Source: Ariolimax columbianus (Eukaryota; Mollusca; Gastropoda; Stylommatophora; Arionidae). Taken from it: DNA of 64,000 nt. Positions 54,696 to 64,000 of this stretch are shown one piece after another (positions within the stretch are counted from its first letter, which is position 1; every line of letters begins with the position of its first letter). The stretch lies in the NCBI GenBank assembly GCA_036924085.1, contig JAVGWX010000004.1, positions 39,096,293 to 39,160,292 on the forward strand. Direction: 5' to 3'. The notes below the pieces were generated by a model. The model was not told the origin of the DNA. It saw nothing but the letters and a program-made list of their open reading frames with translations, and made no database searches. Made by a program: the position numbers and the translations under genes.

Positions 54696-55479
54696 AAGAA
54701 GAATCTTATAAAAAAATTATTGAGAGCAACATCCATGGGGGTGGGGATAAATATCATTTAGCAGAAATAGATTTTGGGTACTACCCAAAAAAAGATCCCT
54801 GAACACTGATATAGAGATTAATCCTTTTATATCAGGGATTTGACACAGTGAATTATAATTAAGTCTATTTCTTGTGTAAGCTTTTTGCTTACAGATGATG
54901 AGTAAGTATAGAAATGAAGCCCAACTCACACTTGTTTAGAAGTTTTCCGTAACATTTTCTATTGTCCTTGCTATATTTTCCAGATTTGAACTCATAAGTT
55001 ACTAAGAAGATTTGGTCAAGAAATGCTCTGTATATTCTTTTCTTTGCACGCATTTCACTTATAATAAATTTTGCTAGTGATCTCTTAAAGAATTCTGAGT
55101 TTTATGACCTAACCCCCCCCCCCCCCCCCCCCCCCATTTTATAATTTTAATTATCTGAATCCAATATTTGCTGTTAAGTACCAGAATCTTATAGACATAC
55201 AAGATCCCACACTTCCATTTTCAATTTTGTTTTCAGGATTAAGCAACAATTTCTTGACAAGACTGGTTCAATTAATCAATAAAAACCTTTAAGGTCCCTG
55301 TGGAGCACATATTTCCAACAGATACATGTTGTCCACCTATCTTTGACCATTCATCCCAGCTCTGTCAATGTCTTTCTTGTTTCCTTTACATTTTTCTCAA
55401 TTTCTCTTTTCTGAAAATAGACTATCTTGTAATACTATCTACTAGTCTACTTAATGTGCGCCCTACCTGGCAGCTTCTT
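54696..55479. other. Unassigned AT-rich DNA with a poly-C run
   Basis: Twenty-three consecutive C residues at 55113-55135. No coding or repeat family recognised otherwise. Confidence 0.5.
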
Positions 55480-55484
55480 ATGTT

Positions 55485-56725
55485 ATATTGCAGCCTCTTC
55501 TTCTTTGATCAACTAATGCTATGCTTCTTGCCCAGTGAGGTTCACAAAGGAGACTGCATTTCAGGTTTTCACATGTACCCCACAGCTTTTTGAACATGGT
55601 CGCTCCACCGGGCCAGACTGGCTCTCTTTGATCTAAATAAGTGGGGTAGTCATGCAAGATATATTGTGGGTGCTCCGCAATCGCACATGAAGGTGTCTCT
55701 AAGACCCATTCTGTGGAGGTGGTTCTTGTGTCTACAATGTCCCGTTCTGAGTCTGAAGATCTTTGTCTGTCCATATCTGCCAAGTTTGTCTATGGTGTCA
55801 TTTTCTGGTTTGTATTCTTTGTGCTGGTCTCTCCATTCCATCCTCATGGATCGTTTGATGAGTGTCTTTGCTTTTTTATCTCTGTGGATGGCGAGTCTCC
55901 ATGCTGCCACTTCTGCTTTTTTGTTCCCAAGGATCCCACAGTTGGCTGGAATCCATTGTAGGACTAGATCTGTTTTTTTGGGACAGCAATTCGATTTTGT
56001 ATTTTATTTTGTGTGTGAGTCTTTCTTGTTTGTGGCTGCTTGAGATGGCTTGGAGTACGATCCTGGAGTACGATCCTGGAGTATGTTAGAATGACCGTTG
56101 TTGTGTTTTAGCTGATAATAATCTGAGTTGCTACATATACAGCTGTAGTCTCAGCTTTGAAATTGGTACAGGTCTCTCCTGGTGGTATGGAGTGACTTTC
56201 TATGTCGCTGTTGGAGTGATTCCACTGTCTCCTCTTTTTCCGTCTCCGTGGCCAATCCATCTGTGTACACACGTGTTCAGGAGTTGCAAATGGAACTGTC
56301 TCTTGAATTAATGTAGAACATGAAATTATTGCTCTGTTACTGACTGCCAACTTTTCTTTGTTATCACTGGAACCTTCAAGATTATTTTGTACCAGTCCTA
56401 GCTCTGCATACATGGTTCTGGAATGAATGCTTTGCATTTATCGATTTTGACTTCAAGGATGTCTGCATGTTTTCTGTGGTTTTCTCTGGCCAGATGGTTG
56501 GGGCTTTTTCTTAGTAGTCTGTTTTTTGTTCTCTCTTGAAAATTCTGGTGTAGAGGGTGATCAGGTAGCCTTTTTAGTTTTTCAAACTGAGTAAGGGATT
56601 TGTATTTTCTCCTTAATTCGAAGAGCTCAATATTTACTGTTTTCCCTAGCTCTGTAATAGGAGTGCTTTTCAATGCCCCACGGGTAATTCTGAGACACAA
56701 AATTTGTACTCTGGCTAGTATTCTA
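55485..56725 (-). mobile_element. Second RNase H-bearing non-LTR family, degraded copy
   Basis: Minus-strand frames in order: RITRGALKSTPITELGKTVN (RT thumb), QFEKLKRLPDHPLHQNF, SHSIPPGETCTNFKAETTAV (RNase H second acidic position), MEWRDQHKEYKPENDTIDKL and QTKIFRLRTGHCRHKNHLHR followed by CDCGAP (C-terminal cysteine motif). Ends in a GAAGAAGAGG-like tail. Same domain layout as copies A and B but clearly a different family. Confidence 0.82.
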
Positions 56726-56759
56726 TATTGCAGCCACTAATAAAAAAAACCTGGCCCAA

Positions 56760-57112
56760 AAATTATCAGTCATCACTCCTATTGGTTTGTCTTGTAATAA
56801 ATAAAATCAGTAATCACTCCTGGATGTCTTGGTATTGGTTTGTCTTGTAATAAATAAAATCAGTCATCATTCCTGGATGTCTTGGTATTGGTTTGTCTTG
56901 TAAAAAATAAAATCAGTCATCATTTCTGGATGTCTTGGTATTGGTTTGTCTTGTAATAAATAAAATCAGTCATCACTCCTGGATGGTTTGGTACTGGTTT
57001 GTCTTATAATAAATAAAATCAGTCATCATTCCTGGATGGTTTGGTACTGGTAATAAATAAAATCAGTCATCATTCCTGGATGGTTTGGTACTGGTTTGTC
57101 TTGTAATGAATG
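56760..57112. repeat. 53-bp tandem repeat
   Basis: About 6.5 units of TTGGTTTGTCTTGTAATAAA + TAAAATCAGTCATCACTCCT + GGATGTCTTGGTA. One unit near 57050 lacks ~13 bases. Confidence 0.95.
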
Positions 57113-57184
57113 GATGTTCTTGAAGCTCTGATGCTCCTGGCCTTGTATCCTGATCCCTGAGAAGTTAACAAAAATGTAAGATTT

Positions 57185-57470
57185 TTCAACATGTACACTT
57201 TTAGTTGTTGTTTAGCATTCAGTTATCAAATATGGAATGGACTAACACATATCCCCTGGATTGAACTGTGGGAGGAATCTATGCATAGACATCACTTGCC
57301 TTACGCAACATGGAAGTTACTAAATAGACTCCAAACTGGTGTATCACGATGCAGGAAGAACTTAAAGAGATATACGGGGATGAAGCGAGATGTGATTGTG
57401 GAGCAACACAAAACCTCAGACCACCTGATGATCTGTTGAGGGGGAATGACAAGGCAGTCCATGTGGCTGA
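57185..57470 (+). pseudogene. Non-LTR polymerase C-terminal relic
   Basis: Reads ATWKLLNRLQTGVSRCRKNL + KRYTGMKRDV and TSDHLMIC, the LNRLRTGxxRCxxxLxxWG...HLxxC pattern found after the RT in several mollusc and arthropod non-LTR elements. The first cysteine pair is lost. Confidence 0.6.
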
Positions 57471-57854
57471 ACATGGGTAACATTATGTCTGATATGGTGT
57501 CCAGGGCACAGAAAGTAAGTAAGCTATCAAATATTCTCACAAATAATTATTAGACTTTCAGATGTTTTCTAAATATTACTTCACTTTCAAATCACTGTTA
57601 AGCACTATATATCTTCTCTGCTATTGTTTCATTCTCATACACTTATCAATTATTATATCATTCTTATATTATCTAAAATACTTTTACTTTTATATTGACA
57701 ACTAACAGACTAATTACCAGCAAACAATTAATACACAAATTCAAAACAACATGCCAAAAAAGAATGTTTCAAAACACAACTTCCTACAAGAACAAGAAGG
57801 CATAGTTACAAATTGACTAAAGAAAGGTCTAGATTAGATAAAGTAAATATTTTT

Positions 57855-58228
57855 TTAACTTAACTTAACGTCTTTATACTGGTTTAGAAGACCCTGCAGA
57901 GTCTGTATACAACCAGTTACATTTACATCACCTTGCTCTAAAAGCTATGCGCATCCAGTTTATTCTTAAATGCATTAACTGTCCCTGCCTCCACTACCTC
58001 CCCTGGTAATGCATTCCAAGCAGACATCACTCTCTGACTAAAAAAATATTTCCTAATATCTAATCTGGACCTCTCTTTAGTCAGCTTGTAGCTATGCCCT
58101 CTTGTTATTGTAGGTGGCTGTATTTAAAAAAAACTTGTTATAGTCTAATTTATCCATTCCTCTGATCATCTTATAAACCTGTATTAAGTCCCCACAAATT
58201 CTTCTCTTCTAGACACTGTAGGCTGGTT
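57855..58228 (-). mobile_element. CR1-like 3' end, minus-strand copy
   Basis: Closely matches the 3' part of 17337-18450 (TTAACTTAACTTAACGTCTT; ACTGTCCCTGCCTCCACTAC). About 370 bp, 5'-truncated. Confidence 0.88.
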
Positions 58229-58425
58229 TTTCTGAGAGTGGTGAATGCATTGAAATGCATTGTCACAGGAAGTATTGGAGGCAAGAACAATTAATGCATT
58301 TAAGAATAAATTGGATGCATATAGCTTTTAGAGCAAGGAAATGTAAATGAAACTGGTTGTATACAGACTCTGCAGTCTTCTAAACCAGTTTAAAGATGTT
58401 AAGTTAAGTTAAGTTAGTTAAGCTA
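58229..58425 (+). mobile_element. CR1-like 3' end, plus-strand copy, inverted partner
   Basis: The same family in the opposite orientation (AATGCATTTAAGAATAAATT; ACAGACTCTGCAGTCTTCTA), ending in GTTAAGTTAAGTTAAGTT. It abuts the previous copy, forming a head-to-head inverted pair with tails outward. Confidence 0.87.
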
Positions 58426-58689
58426 AATAAGACGCATATTACTTACCTGGTCATACACTGACTAACAAAATCTCTGGCATCACTGGAAAATTTGTTCCCA
58501 AGTGTGGGCACAGGACGGGATGAAGACCCTATTGCAAAGATTGCTGCCATAGGATTCATGTCAGCCCTGAGGTGTATGTTAAAAATGAGCTTAATTGGGT
58601 TTTATTCTTCAGGTCTCATTACAACTTTAAGACAGTTATTGAAGTCTACATATTGTGTGGTTGCTGTTGTTTGAAGATACTCATGTTGA

Positions 58690-58812
58690 GTTAACTCTTG
58701 ACAATGTTCCTTTAGTAAAGGGTTACAGTGCCTCTTCTTACATCACAAGACATACTTGAAAAGGTGAACTGTGGTCCTATTAGCTGTAGTGCAATGTGAG
58801 GCTCTTCAGTAA
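58690..58812 (+). mobile_element. SINE family F6, copy 3 (partial)
   Basis: Shares AAGGGTTACAGTGCCTC and GTGGTCCTATTAGCTGTAGT with the body of 10922-11165. No head. Confidence 0.5.
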
Positions 58813-58942
58813 GCTCATGAATATATAGGTTACAATGTCAATCCTCACCTCGTTGACAAGACTGCTGTGATACAGCCTGTTTTCAGGAGCATGGACAAGG
58901 ATGTGATGTGGGTGTCTTGACCAGTATATTTCACTTGACCCT

Positions 58943-59200
58943 GTTTTTTTTTTTTTTTGCGTTCGCCTTATTTCTCTAATTCCCAAGGCATTGTGCGTTG
59001 CACTATGGTTTTTATTTTGTGCCTGTCGGCCCAGTACATCCGACTTCGGCATCCATTTTTTAAGTAAGGGTCTGCTTCCTCTTGCATTTTCTAAGGGTTT
59101 GCTTCCCCAGGGTAACGGCCGGTGCTGTGATGGGGATCAAACCCAGCACCTCCTGATTGTGAGCCATGTCACTTAACCAATAGCCCACACCATCCCCAAT
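58943..59200 (-). mobile_element. tRNA-derived SINE family F2, copy e
   Basis: A ~21-bp duplication (CAGTATATTTCA(C/T)TTGACCCT) at 58922-58942 and 59201-59221. The minus strand starts GGGGATGGTGTGGGCTATTG with B box GGGTTTGATCCCC and ends in a 14-base A run. Confidence 0.9.
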
Positions 59201-59525
59201 CAGTATATTTCATTTGACCCTCTTTGTTTTTCACTCCCCAATATTGTATAACATGATACATGAGAAAAAAACAACACATAAACAAGAAGATGAGAGAGAA
59301 GTATCATAATTTGAGTGCAAAATGTTTGATGAACAGATAAGGTAGAATTAATGACAACTAAATTAGCTGTTTGAGGCAGACAGTCTAACCAAAGGAGGGG
59401 GAAACAAAACTAAAACCAATGAAAGGGACACAATGAAGAAGTTAAAAACAATACCAGAGACAAGTGACAAAGAGAACACTAAAATTCTAATATAACATAT
59501 GCAAACTACTCCATAACAAGAATAG
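59201..59525. other. No recognisable feature
   Basis: AT-rich; nothing supported. Confidence 0.4.
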
Positions 59526-59529
59526 ATAA

Positions 59530-59870
59530 GTGATCAAATTGGCCACTGCAGACTCAGATACCATCTGTTTAACAAACTAGAAATTGGACATACAAATGTA
59601 TGCTAATGTTGAGATGACAGATAAACAGTAGAATATGTTCTTTAAGTCTGCCAGCTCCATGGCTGAATCAAATGTGTGTGCTATGTCCCTGGCAAGATGA
59701 GACAATCCTGGGCACCAGTGCTCTAGACTGCCTCCCTCTGGGAATACTCAAAAGATGTGTCCATACCTTCCCCTTTGATATCATGATGTCTCTAAGACAA
59801 CATACTTTATATGAACTCTAACTGAAGAAGATTTGTGCTTTTGTCTGGGAGGCATTGGTCTATGTCATTA
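59530..59870 (+). pseudogene. RNase H-bearing non-LTR element, 3' relic
   Basis: Reads RLRYHLFNKLEIGHTN, the motif after RNase H in copies A and B (RLRYHLFNKLKIGGTD), then decayed VCQLHG and LGTSALDCLP runs in shifted frames. Confidence 0.65.
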
Positions 59871-59930
59871 ATCATCAGCATCAATTCTGTGAAAGAAGCA
59901 AAGTAACACAGATTAGGGATAATCTGTTTA

Positions 59931-60284
59931 GTGGGATCAAGATGCTGAGCAGTGCATGAGCTGCAAAAGTCAGAGACCCATAGCTGACTGCTAGCATCAG
60001 GGCCAGTGAACCAGAGCTGCCAAGACCTTTCTACATCTCCACGTGGTGATCCTGGATAGCAGGCTGCAACAGAGCAGACTGGTTAAGGAGAAGGGATCAG
60101 AGAGCGAAGGCTAGCCCAGTACTAACAAAATGTCTGCTGAAGTCGGATGTGTTGGACCGAAAGGTGCAAATATCGCAGTCAAGTTGTAAACTACAACACA
60201 ATACATTCCTTTCTCTGGACTACATTCTGCTACTTGCCCTTTTCAGGGCTTAGTAGTGGGAGATTGAGAACGAACAAAGCCAAG
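59931..60284 (+). mobile_element. SINE family F1, copy 8
   Basis: Full-length from GTGGGATCAAGATGCTGAGC to AAAGCCAAGTC. Only a short duplication (AATCTGT, ~59921-59927 and ~60287-60293) remains visible. Confidence 0.87.
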
Positions 60285-60601
60285 TCAATCTGTATGGTAA
60301 CAAGATTAACCTGAGACAGATCACCAAGTTTATGAGGGAAAATAGATGTGATTATTTGAGAGTAAAGAAGTAGAAAAAATGTTGGATAATAACTATGTAA
60401 GTCAACTGACGATTCACCTTTTCGCTTCAAGTGAAGTATAAGGCCAAAATTACAGCTGGCCCCTTCACAGGAAGCCTGTATCCAAGCATTATCCACAACG
60501 GTTTCAATAACAATTGTTTTACGAGGGTACTTGAAAATAAAAATAAAAATTTATTAAGAAAAAGTGGCGCACAATTGTATAATTTTTTCCCATACAAGCT
60601 A

Positions 60602-61803
60602 CTTGTCATAAGTCTTTACCCTGACCATGAAGGAGGAGAAGAAAGTTTAAATTTGGCACAGTGCTTATTCCTTCTCAATGTAGCCACGACCTGAATTTAT
60701 ATATTTCTGCCATCTCTCGTGACCTTGAAAAGATCTTCTGAATAAAGTAGCCTATTTTTCAAACTAAACCAGTGTTCACAAGCCAGTATGGCATCTTCGT
60801 CAATGTCAAAATGATTTCCATTCAGCTGTTTTTTAAGTTTGGGAAAAGAAAAAAGTCTGATGGAACTAAATCCGGAGAATTTCAATATTCAAATTGGCTG
60901 TTTGTTGCAAAAGCCTTGCTTTATGGGAGGGCGCACTGTCTTGAAGCAAAGGCATTTTCTGGTCACAGTCTTTCTTAGTTTAGTAAGTAGATCTACATAA
61001 TATTGCCCATTAACCGTGTTACCATGAGGCAGGTAATCTTTCAATATGACACCTTTGACGTCTCAAAAAACAGTCAGCATCACTTTTCTTTCAGATTTAT
61101 GTGCTCTTGGCTTGACATGTGTCGGTGAGCCTAGGGTTTTCCACTGTATGCTGGAAATTTTGTATTCTGGGTCATAATGGTGAACCCAAGTCTCATCTAC
61201 TGTCACCATGGTCGGCAACATGTTTTCGACTGGACACATTTTGAGCAACTGGCTACAGCAATCAACCCTCATTTGTTTCTGTTCAGTCTGTTGTGTAAAA
61301 TTCTCAAAACTGTACTTTCATTCAGTTTTGCTGACCTAGATATCTCTGCAATTGTCATTTTCCTATCCTGGTGAATGATTTTTTTCACTCTTGCAGCATT
61401 TTCATAGCTGCACTCTGAGAATGGTCTTCCTGATCTTGGAAGATCAGCAACATGGGAATGACCCCACTTAAACTGCCTAAACCAGTTTTTTTACAGAAGC
61501 ATACGAAGGACAGAATTCCTCAAACACTGGTTCCATCTCCCTGTGTATTTCTGTAGATGTTTTTTCCTGCAACAACAAGAATTTTATCACAGTTCTGGCC
61601 TCTGATTTCTCCATTGTTCTTACAAACCAAGTAGCAGATCTGGTAAAAAAGGTGTGTTGCGCCATACACTATGTCGGGTAAACCCGTCAAGAAAGGAAAT
61701 TCATACTTCTCAAGTCCAGTACAAATTGAATGAGCTACATATGTGTCAAATTTAAACTTTCTCATTCTTCTCCTTCATAGTCAGGGTAAAGACTTATGAC
61801 AAG
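60602..61803 (-). mobile_element. mariner transposon fossil (family 3) with ~60-bp inverted repeats
   Basis: The ends at 60602-60662 and 61742-61803 are inverted copies (CTTGTCATAAGTCTTTACCC / reverse; GAAAGTTTAAATTTGG-like inside). A TA precedes the left end and CA follows the right. The minus strand encodes MEKSEARTVIKFLLLQEK followed by TSTEIHREM (helix-turn-helix), TVDETWVHHYDPEYK with IQWKTLGSPTHVKPRAHKSE, then SPDLVPSDFF and FPKLKKQLNGNHFD. Numerous frameshifts: a fossil. The terminal repeats are longer than the ~30 bp usual for mariners. Confidence 0.88.
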
Positions 61804-61866
61804 CATCCTGTAATCTCCACTGTGTTTGATACGTCCTCCAGCGATTACAAAATGTATGGATTTCTT

Positions 61867-61890
<24 letters not shown>
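61867..61890. repeat. Poly-A run
   Basis: Twenty-odd consecutive A residues with no SINE or retroelement directly upstream that would explain it as a tail. Confidence 0.9.
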
Positions 61891-61900
<10 letters not shown>

Positions 61901-62162
61901 GTCACATGTGTAGCCAGTCATGAACCTCTTCATAGAACTTGCAAATCTTTCATTGCATCCTCTCTTTGAGTGGTCCAGGTGTGGTAATTACATGACATGA
62001 AGTGTCACAAGCATGGTGTATGTGCAGGTCTTCAATGGTTTACAACCAGTGCATATGCAGTATGGAAGCTGATCATTGTCATGTTCCAACAAGACACCTG
62101 CACTCAGAAGCCCACATTGTGTGGATTTGATTGCGAGTCTAAGATATTTTCTGAGAAAATCT

Positions 62163-62885
62163 GCTGTGGCAGCCACTTTACAGACACCTTGTGAAATGTC
62201 CACTTTGCAGACACCTTGGGGAACACACACTTTGCAGACACCTTGTTGATTGCCCACTTTGCAGACACTTTATGGAACACTCACTTTGCAGACACTTTGT
62301 GAAACGCCCACTTTGCAGACACCTTGGGGAACACACACTTTGCAGACACTTTGTGGAACATCCACTTTGCAGAACACCAACTTTGCAGAACATCCACTTT
62401 GCAGAGACTTTGTGGAATGGCCACTTTGTGGGACATCCACTTTGCAGACAATTTGTGGAACATCCACTTTGTGGAATGCCCACTTTGCAGAACACCCACT
62501 TTGCAGACAATTTGTGGAACACCCGCTTCACAGATACTTTGTGGAACACCCACTTTGTAGAACACCCACTTTGCAGACACTTTGTGAACACCCACTTTGC
62601 AGAACACCCACTTTACAGACACTTTGTGTAATACCCACTTTGCAGACACTTTGTGGAATGCCCACTTTGCAGAACACGACCTTTGCAGAACACCAACTTT
62701 GCAGACACTTTGTGGAACACCCCCTTTGCAGAACACGCACTTTGCAGACACTTTGAGGAATGCCCACTTTGTAGACACTTTGTGGAATGTCCACTTTGCA
62801 GGCTGTGGAACACCCACTTTGCAGAACACCCACTTTGTGGAACACCCACTTTGTGAAACACTCACTTTGCAGACACTTTGTGGAA
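62163..62885. repeat. Composite CACTTTG minisatellite
   Basis: Built from two blocks, CCCACTTTGCAGACACTTTG + TGGAACA (27 bp) and the shorter CCCACTTTGCAGAACA or CCCACTTTGTGGAACA (16 bp), in irregular order over ~720 bp. It stays open in several frames on both strands. The resulting His/Cys-rich peptides are artefacts of the repeat. Confidence 0.93.
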
Positions 62886-63219
62886 CTGGAACACATGATT
62901 GACGATGTTGTGTGCTGAACCTTGACTGAAGTTCAAAAGTGCAGCTACTTCATTCAGTCACTCAGAGATTTCCATCCTAATGCATTGAATTGCTGCAATG
63001 GACTCTGGTGTCACTACTCAGTGTACATGATCTTGTCTGAAACATTCTGTTACAGAACTCATGCATTTAAGAATTTCCTACTCCACTCATACACTGGCTG
63101 GAGTGACAGGCATGCATTACTGACTGTGTCTTCATTCCTCAATAAATTTAGATGTTTCACCCTTTTGTTACCCAAAAAGTGTTACCACATTTGGCAGATT
63201 ACACTCAAACGTCTGGCGT
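62886..63219. other. No recognisable feature
   Basis: Possibly the decayed upstream part of the following retroelement, but unreadable. Confidence 0.4.
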
Positions 63220-64000
63220 CGTAATGGCATCAGTCTTCAGACGAAGCTAAAGGTGTAAAGAGCAATGGTGGTTCCTGTGTTGATATATGCAAGTGAAACA
63301 TGGACTGTATACAGGCGTCATGTGAAGAAGCTGAATCCTTTTCACACACTTTGTCTCAGGAGGATGATGAATGTCAAATGGCAAGACAGGATCCTGGACA
63401 CTGCTGTTCTTGAGAGAGCTGGTATCTGTAGCATTGATACCATCATGATGAAAACACAGATTCACTGGGTGGGTCATGTGGTTCACATGCCAGACTATCG
63501 GTTGCCAAAAATAATCTTCTGTGGCAAGATGCAGAAAGGCAAACGCTCCCAGGAGGCCAAAAAAAGCGCTTTAATGACACACTAAAAACATCTTTAAAAG
63601 CCTTCGGCATTAACCTCGAAACATGGGAAGATGTTGCAAAAGACCGTACAGCCTGGTGCACAGCTCTCTGCAGAGGAGCAGTGTCATGCGATGTTTCTAA
63701 AAAGACTGCAGCAGAAAAGCGGAGACAGGCCGGAAAAGCCACTGAAATATCACCGTCTCGCAAAACGAACTTTCCATGCCCTCACTGCCTGTGAGTATGC
63801 AAACTCTAATTGGACTCGTCAGCCATCTCCGCACCCATTCACAACCCCCACTCACAGAATACTTGATTGGAGGGACTGGCTAAATGAAAAAAGAAAAGGT
63901 CTGCATCATTCGTGATGGACGGACCAACGACCCAAAATACAGATTTACAGAATGCTGCTCCTGTTTGGTACATATTATTAGTGGGGTGGCCATCTTCAAA
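63220..64000 (+). mobile_element. Non-LTR retrotransposon 3' end (RTE-like), runs to or past the window end
   Basis: 63265-63540 reads MVVPVLIYASETWTVYRRHV, TLCLRRMMNVKWQDRILDTA and VLERAGICSIDTIMMKTQIH + WVGHVVHMPDYRLPK. 63575-63800, one frame away, reads FNDTLKTSLKAFGINLETWE, DRTAWCTALCRGAV and KTNFPCPHCL, the start of a terminal zinc finger. Only the thumb and tail remain. The frameshift near 63570 and a stop in the finger show it is dead. Confidence 0.83.

Noticed and set aside
62191..62865. Several long overlapping frames with His/Cys-rich repeating peptides
   Set aside because: They occur on both strands and in several frames of a tandem repeat, without start context or flanking exons. 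They are artefacts.

Overview
The window is animal nuclear DNA, most likely from a gastropod mollusc. Three things point there: a spliced neuropeptide precursor carrying the molluscan myomodulin GLQMLRL-amide, an animal-type 18S rRNA fragment, and a very high load of mariner, hAT, RTE-like, CR1-like and RNase H-bearing non-LTR elements together with tRNA-derived SINEs. It is AT-rich with long introns and many microsatellites. Almost every long open frame is transposon debris or a tandem repeat read as protein. The one convincing host gene is cut into exons too short to stand out as open frames.

Layout. 1-7.4 kb: a mariner fossil with a SINE inside it, then a complete young LTR retrotransposon (1701-7345, minus strand, 4-bp target duplication) that codes only for a zinc-knuckle/coiled-coil protein. 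7.4-10.1 kb: a chimeric retrocopy joining pre-rRNA leader plus the first ~0.7 kb of 18S to the 3' end of a non-LTR element, flanked by 13-bp duplications, and a 63-bp satellite that both insertions interrupted. 10-16.6 kb: several tRNA-derived SINEs, an RTE-type copy with an inverted 5' piece, a second mariner and microsatellites.

17.1-28.0 kb: a myomodulin-family precursor gene (resembling Aplysia myomodulin gene 2) with CCAAT and TATA boxes, an initiator, four coding exons with matching phases, a 217-residue prepropeptide and two AATAAA signals. Its introns hold a CR1-like copy, a ZBED/SCAND3-like hAT relic, SINEs, a 35-bp minisatellite and a mariner.

28-64 kb: no host gene recognised. It holds two long copies of an RNase H-bearing non-LTR element (30.3-32.8 and 50.2-53.2 kb) and fragments of related elements, RTE-like fragments, a CR1 3'-end inverted pair, a mariner with ~60-bp inverted repeats, about a dozen SINE copies (several with clear target duplications) and at least six minisatellites. 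One minisatellite (33.0-33.5 kb) is a 12-fold in-frame amplification of 13 codons of a reverse transcriptase.

The gene encodes a secreted prohormone processed into several amidated peptides. The transposons form a nested record: satellite first, then LTR element and rRNA chimera; mariner first, then SINE; hAT first, then CR1. All coordinates, phases and duplications were read by eye; element family names come from motif recognition, not database searches.
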